From assembly GCA_947451875.1 (NCBI GenBank), contig CANGBE010000077.1:1-6877 (forward strand): a DNA stretch of 6,877 bases, read 5' to 3'. Both the position numbers and the translations under genes were made by a program. This document shows, piece after piece, positions 1 to 5,399 of this stretch (the stretch's first letter is position 1; each line of letters begins with the position of its first letter). The notes beneath the pieces were generated by a model. It ran no database searches. It worked only from the letters and a program-made list of their open reading frames with translations, and was not told the origin of the DNA. The DNA comes from Sphingomonadaceae bacterium. GTDB taxonomy: Bacteria > Pseudomonadota > Alphaproteobacteria > Sphingomonadales > Sphingomonadaceae.

Positions 1-969
1 GCCCATTTCGGTTTCGGGCAGGCGCGGATCGCCCAGCTTGATCTGCGCGGCGCGCGCCGCCAGTCCTTCGACCATGCGATCATAGACACCGCGTTGGACC
101 AGCAGGCGCGATCCGGCGATGCAGGTCTGGCCCGTCGCGCCAAAGATGCCTGCCAGCGCGCCGACGAGCGCGCGATCAAAATCGGCATCGTCGAACACGA
201 TGTTGGGGCTTTTGCCGCCAAGCTCAAGGCACACCGGCTTGAGGTTCGCCGCACCGGCCTGAGCGATTGCGCGGCCGACGCCGGGGCTGCCGGTGAAGCT
301 GATCTTGTCAATCAGACTGCTGGCTGTCAGCGCCATGCCCGTTTCCGCCGCACCGGTGATGACCTGCACTACGCCTGCGGGGAAACCCGCCTTTTCGGCC
401 AACCGGGCAATCTCCAGCGTGGTGACAGAGGCGTGTTCGCTGGGCTTTACGATCACGCAGTTGCCAGCAGCGAGCGCGGCGGGGAGCGTGTTGCACAGGA
501 TCGCCACGGGCGAATTCCACGCGGTGATGCAGGCGATCACGCCAATCGCTTCGCGCATAACGAGGCCCGCGGTGTCACCGGAATCGAGCGGCACTAGATC
601 GCCGGTCACCTTGTCAGCCCAGCCCGCGTAATAGCGGAACAGCCGTGCAGCATAGGTCATCTGGCTGCTCGTCTCGCGGATCACTTTGCCGTTGTCGGTG
701 GTTTCCAGCAGCGCGAGGCGGCTGGCATCGGCGTCGATCAGATCGGCGAGCTTGTTCATCAAGGCGGCGCGCTGGCCGGCGGTGGTCTTGGACCACTGGC
801 TGTCAAAGGCGCGGCGTGCGGCGCGGGTGGCTTGCTCGACATCGCTGATCGTGGCGACAGCGATATAGGCGTGAATTTCCTGATTGAACGGATTGATCGC
901 CGGAATGGTCGCGCCGTCCGATGCTGCCTGCCATTTGCCATCGATGAAAAGCTGGTAAGTCTGAGCCAT
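1..969 (-). CDS. aldehyde dehydrogenase (ALDH superfamily), C-terminus cut by window edge
   Basis: Oxidises an aldehyde to the carboxylic acid with NAD(P)+, presumably in the cytoplasm. Translating the minus strand from the ATG at 969 gives 323 uninterrupted codons to base 1, about two thirds of a usual 480-500 residue enzyme. Visible family signatures are ITAWNSP (about 148-154, with the oxyanion Asn152), VKPSE (174-178, cofactor-binding Lys175), SFTGSPGVG (224-232, Rossmann turn), LELGGKS (248-254, general base Glu249) and GQTCIAG (280-286, nucleophile Cys283). All catalytic residues expected in this part are present. A good Shine-Dalgarno sequence, GAAGGA (982-977), lies 7 nt before the ATG and supports this start. 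It is divergent from the MmgE/PrpD gene and 77 bp from it. The substrate cannot be assigned; in this setting an aldehyde from terpenoid or alicyclic catabolism is plausible (inference). Confidence 0.95.
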   Translation of the reverse strand, partial: MAQTYQLFIDGKWQAASDGATIPAINPFNQEIHAYIAVATISDVEQATRAARRAFDSQWSKTTAGQRAALMNKLADLIDADASRLALLETTDNGKVIRETSSQMTYAARLFRYYAGWADKVTGDLVPLDSGDTAGLVMREAIGVIACITAWNSPVAILCNTLPAALAAGNCVIVKPSEHASVTTLEIARLAEKAGFPAGVVQVITGAAETGMALTASSLIDKISFTGSPGVGRAIAQAGAANLKPVCLELGGKSPNIVFDDADFDRALVGALAGIFGATGQTCIAGSRLLVQRGVYDRMVEGLAARAAQIKLGDPRLPETEMG

Positions 970-1046
970 GCGTGCTTCCTTCGCCCTGCCGGTGTCTCTG
1001 TCAACTCTTGACGGCTTGCGCAATATGATACTTAATCGGTGCCATT
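970..1046. promoter_or_regulatory. divergent intergenic control region with inverted repeats
   Basis: This 77-bp gap separates two genes reading away from each other, so it must hold both start regions unless transcription enters from elsewhere. Two dyads are visible: GTCAA-CTC-TTGAC (1000-1012) and the 8-bp palindrome TTGCGCAA (1016-1023). On the plus strand TTGACG (1008-1013) stands 17 bp from CTTAAT (1031-1036), a possible sigma70-type promoter with 4 of 6 matches in the -10 box. It would start transcription only a few bases before the ATG at 1047. On the minus strand TATCAT (1030-1025) could be a -10 box, but no good -35 accompanies it. The boxes are seen in the sequence; their function is inference. 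Confidence 0.4.
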
Positions 1047-2420
1047 ATGACTAGCCCAATTCCCCCCTCGCGCACCATTGCCGAAATGGCTTCCACGCTC
1101 CGCCTGAGCGATGTTCCTGAGGCGGTAGTGAACCGCGCCAAGCTGCATATCCTCGATGCGCTGGGTCTGGGGCTGGCTGCATCGGTGCAGGATTTCGGCA
1201 AGTCTGCCCTCGCCGGGACATTGAGCATGGGCGCGAGTGGCGAGTGCTCGGTCATCGGCCGGGCCGAGCGGCTGGAAATGCGCGATGCCGCGATGGTCAA
1301 CGGCGTGCTGACCCACGGCCTTGATTTCGATGACACCCACCTCGCCTCCATCATCCACGCGACCGTCACCGCGCTGCCTGCTGCGCTGGCGCTGGGCGAG
1401 AAGCTGGACGCCAGCGGAGCAGATATGCTCGCTGCCTTCATAGCCGGGGCCGAGACCGGGATCAGGATCGGCCTCGCGGTTGATGGCGGGTTCCACCACA
1501 CCGGGCATCACGCCACCGGCATGGTCAGCCACTTCGCCAGCGCGGTTACGACGGGCCGCCTGCTCGGGCTTAGCGCCGATGGCATTACCGCAGCGCAAGG
1601 TATTGCCGGTTCCACCGCTTCGGGCATTCAGGTTTTCCTTGAGGAAGGCGCCTGGACCAAGCGCTTCCACCCCGGCTGGGGCGCGGTGGCGGGGATCACC
1701 GCGGCCCATCTCGCCCAAGCTGATTTTAAGGCACCCACCCGTGTTTACGAAGGCCGCTTTGGTCTGTTTCAGGCGCATCTGCACGGGCAGGAAACTAAGG
1801 ACGATGAACTGGCCAAGGGGCTGGGCACGGTCTGGCATTTTGGCGAAACGGCCCTGAAGCCATACCCCGTCTGCCACTTCATCCACGGCTGCGCCGACGC
1901 CGCGATTGATCTGCACCACGAGATTGCCGGTGCCGAAATCTTCTCGGTAGAGGCCCTGCTGGGCGAGCCGACGCTGCACATCGTCTGCGAACCCGCCGAG
2001 GCCAAGCAGCGGCCGACCAACGAATACGAGGTAAAGTTCTCGGCCCAGTTCGTCACCGCCTATTGCCTGCTTTACGGGCGTTTCGGCCTGCCCGATCTGC
2101 TGCCCGCCGCGATTGCCGATGTGGGCGCGCTGGCACTGGCGCAAAAGGTTACCTGCAAGGCCGATCCTGACAGCCGCTTTCCCGAATACTTCTCGGGCGG
2201 AGTCACTGTCACGCTGGCAGATAGACGGGTGCTCAGCCGCCATGTCCCGGTCAACTCGGGCGCGGGTGAGCGGGCGCTGAGCCCGGAGCAGGTTGCAGCC
2301 AAGTTCATGGCCTCGGCCAGCCTTGCCGTCAGCACTGAGCAGGCTGTGAGCATCCGCGATGCTGTGATGCGGCTTGAAGACATATCGGTTCGCGAGTTGA
2401 TGGCGCTGCTGCGAACCTGA
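1047..2420 (+). CDS. MmgE/PrpD family protein
   Basis: A 457-residue protein of the MmgE/PrpD fold, a family that includes 2-methylcitrate dehydratase, cis-aconitate decarboxylase and iminodisuccinate epimerase. The length is normal. Family hallmarks are the N-terminal helical segment with HILDALGLGLA (34-44), GLDFDDTH (91-98) followed by His104, TKRFHPGWGA (204-213, with the usually conserved Lys205) and KPYPVCHFIHG (271-281, His277/His280). These match positions that form the active site in characterised members, so an active enzyme is likely. The exact reaction is not predictable from family membership, and a 2-methylcitrate role is not supported because no prpB or prpC homologue is nearby. 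The ATG at 1047 has only a weak Shine-Dalgarno sequence. An in-frame TGA at 1026-1028 excludes a much longer N-terminus, and the next ATG (1086) lacks a ribosome site too. Its TGA abuts the stop of the convergent DUF1214 gene. Confidence 0.93.
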   Translation: MTSPIPPSRTIAEMASTLRLSDVPEAVVNRAKLHILDALGLGLAASVQDFGKSALAGTLSMGASGECSVIGRAERLEMRDAAMVNGVLTHGLDFDDTHLASIIHATVTALPAALALGEKLDASGADMLAAFIAGAETGIRIGLAVDGGFHHTGHHATGMVSHFASAVTTGRLLGLSADGITAAQGIAGSTASGIQVFLEEGAWTKRFHPGWGAVAGITAAHLAQADFKAPTRVYEGRFGLFQAHLHGQETKDDELAKGLGTVWHFGETALKPYPVCHFIHGCADAAIDLHHEIAGAEIFSVEALLGEPTLHIVCEPAEAKQRPTNEYEVKFSAQFVTAYCLLYGRFGLPDLLPAAIADVGALALAQKVTCKADPDSRFPEYFSGGVTVTLADRRVLSRHVPVNSGAGERALSPEQVAAKFMASASLAVSTEQAVSIRDAVMRLEDISVRELMALLRT

Positions 2421-3599
2421 TTACCAGCGCCGCCGCCGCTGGCAGGCGCGCACGCGAACGCGCAGTTCCTCGCTGCGCTGATCCGGCGTGATCTCTGGCG
2501 TATCGGCAGGCAGATGCTGGCGCAGCTTGGCCAGTTTGACGCGGGTGAGCGTTGGCACCGGTTCGCTTGAGCATTCATACCAGCGGCCGTAAATCCCGCC
2601 CTCCTTGTAACCCGCCGGATCAAGCCAGTTGGTCACGCCGGGATCACTGAGCGAAATCACCGCGCGGAATTTGCCGTCGCTCGATAGCTTGGCCATCGCC
2701 CCATTGGTGCTGCTCAGGCGGTAAACATATTCCATCGCGTTGAAATAGGGATCGTTGAGCTGGACGTTCCAATAGGGCGCAACCTCGGGAATTTCGGTTT
2801 CGATGATCAGCGCCTCGTCCTCTTCCAACTGGAAGCAGGCCGGCCAATAGGTTTGTTTCACCAGCGCGCCGGGATAACGCACCGGCTCAAACACGTTGAA
2901 GCCGACGCGGTCTTTCACCCCGTTCTGCATGGCGTAATACATCTTGGTCTTGCGGGCCGGAAACTTCGCCATTTCGCGGATGCGCGCGACGATTTCCTCC
3001 TGCGTGTAACGCGGCTTGGGGCCGACGGGGCTCAGGCATTCAATGGAGAGCTGCGGATCGGTCTCGCTCGCCCAGTCATACATCCGATAGCGGGTGAACA
3101 TGCCGCGCGCCGCCGGGTGGATCGGTGTCCAGTGACCGGTGTAGCCTCCGGGGCGCTGCGCGCTGAAGATAATCTCGAAATCCTCACCCAGCGCGATGCC
3201 CAGATCGTTTGTATCGATCTCGTTATGGCCATTGGGCGCCGGCGCTGCGTCATAGGTGCCTGATAATGCTGCCTGCGTGGTGAAGCTCAGGATCTTGCAG
3301 GTGCCACGATTGCCCGAGACGCGATAGGTTAGCCGCCCGTCGATTGGCGACTGGACATAGATATCGTCGGGGTTGGGCTGAAGCGTGTACACCGGGTTCC
3401 ACAGCGGCGCCCAGTCAGGGTGCTCGGGTGTCGCGTGAAAGTACATGAAATAGGCATAGGACAGGCTGGTCATCGCCTGTCGATAGACGTCCGCGCGGTA
3501 ATCCGGATCGTCAGGCCGCCAGGTGTCTTTCAGGTTCGCCACCGCGCCATCAAGGTCTGCGAGCAGTGAGAGCAGATCGGGGAGGGGTGGGGTCAGCAT
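2421..3599 (-). CDS. DUF1214 domain-containing protein of unknown function
   Basis: A 392-residue protein with no signal peptide or convincing transmembrane segment, so probably cytoplasmic. The C-terminal half (about 265-345) resembles DUF1214: an acidic-hydrophobic strand DEALIIETEIP, then PYWNVQLNDPYFNAMEYVYR (275-294), then a GKFRAVISLSDPGVTNWLDP region (309-328). The N-terminal half has a NPDDIYVQSPID segment (76-87), like the NPD-(T/D)-x-Y strand seen in DUF1254/DUF1214 proteins. The extreme C-terminus is very Arg-rich (ending in RRRRW). No catalytic residues are known to me for the family. It lies downstream of, and on the same strand as, the ferredoxin-P450 genes, separated by 101 bp holding a terminator-like hairpin, so it may be a separate unit or receive only read-through. 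The ATG at 3599 has GGAG 11 nt upstream, slightly long, and that GGAG lies inside the hairpin. Family assignment is from memory of motif shape and fairly confident; function is unknown. Confidence 0.85.
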   Translation of the reverse strand: MLTPPLPDLLSLLADLDGAVANLKDTWRPDDPDYRADVYRQAMTSLSYAYFMYFHATPEHPDWAPLWNPVYTLQPNPDDIYVQSPIDGRLTYRVSGNRGTCKILSFTTQAALSGTYDAAPAPNGHNEIDTNDLGIALGEDFEIIFSAQRPGGYTGHWTPIHPAARGMFTRYRMYDWASETDPQLSIECLSPVGPKPRYTQEEIVARIREMAKFPARKTKMYYAMQNGVKDRVGFNVFEPVRYPGALVKQTYWPACFQLEEDEALIIETEIPEVAPYWNVQLNDPYFNAMEYVYRLSSTNGAMAKLSSDGKFRAVISLSDPGVTNWLDPAGYKEGGIYGRWYECSSEPVPTLTRVKLAKLRQHLPADTPEITPDQRSEELRVRVRACQRRRRW

Positions 3600-3605
3600 G
3601 GGATG

Positions 3606-3637
3606 AAAAACTCCGCAGCGGCAGTTGCGCTGCGGAG
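3606..3637 (-). terminator. intrinsic-terminator-like hairpin downstream of the P450 gene
   Basis: A perfect 10-bp inverted repeat, CTCCGCAGCG (3611-3620) and CGCTGCGGAG (3628-3637), encloses a 7-nt loop. Read on the minus strand, the hairpin is followed at once by five T residues (3610-3606), the standard form of a rho-independent terminator. It starts 63 nt after the P450 stop codon. It ends only 6 nt before the DUF1214 start codon, so it could also act as a leader structure that hides the GGAG at 3614-3611. In the plus direction there is no T tract. Confidence 0.7.
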
Positions 3638-3640
3638 CTA

Positions 3641-3646
3641 ATCATA
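3641..3646 (-). promoter_or_regulatory. possible -10 box for the DUF1214 gene
   Basis: On the minus strand TATGAT (3646-3641) matches five of six bases of the sigma70 -10 consensus. The predicted transcription start would fall near 3634, within the upstream arm of the hairpin at 3611-3637. No convincing -35 box is seen at 16-18 bp. If real, transcripts from here would lack the first few bases of the hairpin and escape it, while read-through transcripts from the P450 gene would form it. Weak evidence. Confidence 0.25.
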
Positions 3647-3700
3647 CCCTTGCGGGACAGGCAAACCGCCCTGCCGATAATCACTAAGTGGCCGATGAAC

Positions 3701-4963
3701 TTACCAAGTAAGCGGCAGGAACTCCGGCCCGATCACGCCGCCCGGGCGGTACTCGATGTGGGTGTCGGGCTTCACCTCGAAGTTCGGGATACGCTTAAGC
3801 CATTCCTGCAGGCAGATCTTCAGCTCGAGCCGCGCCAGATGGCCGCCCATGCAGGAGTGCACGCCGACGGTGAAGGCCAGGATGGTCTTGCGCGGGCGGT
3901 CGTAATCGACCTTCAGCGGATCGGGGAAGACTTCGGGATCGAAGTTGGCTGCGGGCAGGATGAAGGTAACGCGTTCGCCCTTCTTCAGCTGCACGCCGCG
4001 CACTTCGACGTCTTGCTCGACCACTCGGCCCGAGAAAGTGACCGACCAGCGGCGCAGCAGCTCTTCCACCACCTTGTCGGGATCGGTTTCCATGCGGCGG
4101 ATCGTCTCGGCGCGCAGGTCTGCGTCACGGGCAAGGTGGAGCCAGATGTTGTTCAGCGTCGCGAACACCGTGTCGAGCCCGCCGATGAACAGGAAGCAGA
4201 CGAAGCCGAAGATTTCCGGATCGGAAAGCGGCACACCATCGGGCGCGGCGTTGGCGATCAGGCTGACCACGCCGTCATCCGGGTTCGCCTTCTTCTCGGC
4301 AATCGCGCCCTTCAGGTAAACGGTGATCTTCTTCATGGCATCGGCCATGTCTTCGCGGGTGCTGGAGTGCAGCAACTGCACCGCCCATTCGACGAAGGTG
4401 TCGCGCATGTCCTGCGGCAGGCCCATGATGTCGAGGAACACCGAGACCGGCAGCGGACGGCCAAATGCCGTGGTGAATTCGCACTCGCCGCTGCGGGCGT
4501 GTTCGGCCTCAACCTCGTCGAGCAGATCATTGGCGCGCTGGCGGATCAGGCCTTCCAGCTGCTTGACGCCCGCCGGGCAGAACAGCGGATCGACTATGTT
4601 GCGATACTTGCGGTGGTGCGGCGGATCGATCTCGATCGGGATGAAGTAGAAGTAATCGTTGGGATCACGCGGGAAGGGCGTCGCGCCTTCGTTCGAGAAG
4701 AATTCCGGATGGCGCAGGCCGAACAGGCAGTCTTCATGCTTGATGAAGTGCCACATGTTGCCCATCGGGCTGACGTCGTAATAGATCGGCGGCTGCTCAT
4801 CGTGCAGCTTCTTCATGTAGTCATGCGGGGCGGCGAGGAAGTCTGGCCCCATGGTCAGGCCCACCGAGCGGATCAGTTCCTTGGGTACATGGGGCGGGAT
4901 CTGGTCGGGGCCGACCGCGCGCGGGAAGTTTGGCGGAACGGGGTTTGCGGCGTCGATAGGCAT
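3701..4963 (-). CDS. cytochrome P450, CYP101 (P450cam)-like class I monooxygenase
   Basis: A soluble 420-residue haem monooxygenase that would hydroxylate a hydrophobic substrate using O2 and two electrons from a [2Fe-2S] ferredoxin. Diagnostic features are I-helix GGLDT (261-265, acid/alcohol pair Asp264-Thr265), ExxR at Glu301-Arg304, and the haem loop F364-T-V-G-V-H-S-C371-M-G, with Cys371 as thiolate ligand. The haem loop departs from the usual FGxGxHxCxG: Thr replaces Gly at its second position. By eye it follows P450cam closely: FIP-x3-DPP (107-115), GGLDTV, EELLRRW, GVQLKKG (323-329) and the C-terminal LPLTW. At the P450cam Tyr96 position it has Phe105, so camphor itself is an unlikely substrate. 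The N-terminus is unspecialised, without a membrane anchor. The start is set by AAGGA (4975-4971) upstream of the ATG. It follows the ferredoxin gene by 12 bp. Subfamily and substrate are not assigned. Confidence 0.96.
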   Translation of the reverse strand: MPIDAANPVPPNFPRAVGPDQIPPHVPKELIRSVGLTMGPDFLAAPHDYMKKLHDEQPPIYYDVSPMGNMWHFIKHEDCLFGLRHPEFFSNEGATPFPRDPNDYFYFIPIEIDPPHHRKYRNIVDPLFCPAGVKQLEGLIRQRANDLLDEVEAEHARSGECEFTTAFGRPLPVSVFLDIMGLPQDMRDTFVEWAVQLLHSSTREDMADAMKKITVYLKGAIAEKKANPDDGVVSLIANAAPDGVPLSDPEIFGFVCFLFIGGLDTVFATLNNIWLHLARDADLRAETIRRMETDPDKVVEELLRRWSVTFSGRVVEQDVEVRGVQLKKGERVTFILPAANFDPEVFPDPLKVDYDRPRKTILAFTVGVHSCMGGHLARLELKICLQEWLKRIPNFEVKPDTHIEYRPGGVIGPEFLPLTW

Positions 4964-4970
4964 GGCGAAT

Positions 4971-4975
4971 TCCTT
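4971..4975 (-). promoter_or_regulatory. Shine-Dalgarno sequence of the P450 gene
   Basis: AAGGA on the minus strand directly follows the ferredoxin TAA stop (4978-4976) and lies 7 nt before the P450 ATG (4963). The tight 12-bp join indicates that both genes are read from one transcript. Confidence 0.8.
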
Positions 4976-5302
4976 TTAAAACTGACGCTCGGGAAGGTGA
5001 ACGATCAGGCCATCGAGCGCGTCGCTCATGATGATCTGGCAGGAAAGGCGGCTGGCCGAAGTCGGCGGGCAGGCGGTTGCTTCGAGCAGTTCTTCTTCAA
5101 CGCCGTCAGCCGGGCCGCCGACCGCTTCGGTCCAGTCGGGATCGACATAGCAGTGGCAGGTGGCACAGGAGGCCGCGCCGCCGCATTCGCCGGCGATGCC
5201 TTCGATGCCGTTATAGAGCGCGCCGCGCATCACGTTTTCGCCCACCGCAACATCAACGGTGTGACTGGCTCCATTGGCTTCAACATAAGTGACGGATGGC
5301 AT
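4976..5302 (-). CDS. [2Fe-2S] ferredoxin, putidaredoxin/adrenodoxin type
   Basis: A 108-residue electron carrier that would pass single electrons from an NAD(P)H-dependent ferredoxin reductase to the adjacent P450. The cluster ligands are Cys40, Cys46, Cys49 and Cys88 in the pattern C-x5-C-x2-C-x38-C, within GECGGAASCATCH (38-50) and RLSCQIIM (85-92). Extra cysteines occur at 51 and 78. It matches putidaredoxin in length and almost residue for residue around the cluster and in the C-terminal DGLIVHLPERQF. Putidaredoxin ends in Trp106, which is important for P450cam reduction; here the last residue is Phe108. Putidaredoxin Asp38 corresponds to Glu39. The ATG at 5302 is preceded by GGAGAG (5316-5311) at 8 nt. 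It is the first gene of the ferredoxin-P450 operon and diverges from the TetR gene. No reductase gene is in the window. Confidence 0.96.
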   Translation of the reverse strand: MPSVTYVEANGASHTVDVAVGENVMRGALYNGIEGIAGECGGAASCATCHCYVDPDWTEAVGGPADGVEEELLEATACPPTSASRLSCQIIMSDALDGLIVHLPERQF

Positions 5303-5306
5303 CGAC

Positions 5307-5336
5307 TTGACTCTCCAGATAGACTTCAGCTAGATG
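5307..5336 (+). promoter_or_regulatory. candidate promoter for the TetR gene
   Basis: TTGACT (5307-5312) stands 18 bp from TAGATG (5331-5336), which is a weak -10 box. Transcription would begin near 5343 within operator 1, about 45 nt before the preferred ATG at 5388. The -35 box overlaps the ferredoxin ribosome-binding site. Tentative. Confidence 0.25.
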
Positions 5337-5351
5337 AGAACGCTGTTCTCG
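5335..5351. promoter_or_regulatory. inverted-repeat operator 1 (TGAGAA-N5-TTCTCG)
   Basis: TGAGAA (5335-5340), CGCTG, TTCTCG (5346-5351). The dyad is perfect as GAGAAC-GCT-GTTCTC and shares its half-sites and N5 spacing with a second copy at 5383-5399. It lies between the divergent ferredoxin and TetR genes, the usual place for a TetR-family operator. Binding by the adjacent regulator is inference. Confidence 0.75.
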
Positions 5352-5353
5352 TT

Positions 5354-5382
5354 TAGGTAGAACATGCCGTGTCCGGAGTCAA
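5354..5382 (-). promoter_or_regulatory. candidate promoter for the ferredoxin-P450 operon
   Basis: On the minus strand TTGACT (5382-5377) stands 17 bp from TACCTA (5359-5354). The -35 box is good and the -10 box poor. Transcription would start near 5347, inside operator 1, leaving a leader of about 45 nt before the ferredoxin ATG. The flanking operators 1 and 2 bracket it. Tentative. Confidence 0.3.
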
Positions 5383-5399
5383 TGAGAATGTCGTTCTCA
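5383..5399. promoter_or_regulatory. inverted-repeat operator 2 (TGAGAA-N5-TTCTCA)
   Basis: TGAGAA (5383-5388), TGTCG, TTCTCA (5394-5399): a perfect 6-bp dyad with 5-bp spacer. Its centre is 48 bp from that of operator 1. It overlaps the likely start codon of the TetR gene (5388-5390) and lies directly upstream of the -35 box proposed for the ferredoxin operon. Occupation could block transcription both ways and shield the start of the regulator's own gene. Confidence 0.7.

Noticed and set aside
94..597. A 167-codon plus-strand frame over the ALDH gene.
   Set aside because: It is antisense to conserved ALDH active-site segments. Composition is Arg/Ala/Gly/Asp-rich, typical of a shadow frame.
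1032..2243. A 403-codon open frame on the minus strand opposite the MmgE/PrpD gene.
   Set aside because: It is fully antisense to a gene with clear family motifs and has no recognisable domain or ribosome site.
3651..3676. GGCAGG...CCTGTC partial dyad between the P450 stop and the hairpin.
   Set aside because: It is a short imperfect stem with a wobble pair, at a level expected by chance in GC-rich DNA.
3566..5356. A 596-codon open frame on the plus strand across the P450 and ferredoxin genes.
   Set aside because: It lies antisense to two genes with unmistakable haem and [2Fe-2S] motifs and crosses their 12-bp junction. Its composition is what GC-rich third positions produce on the opposite strand, and it has no recognisable domain.
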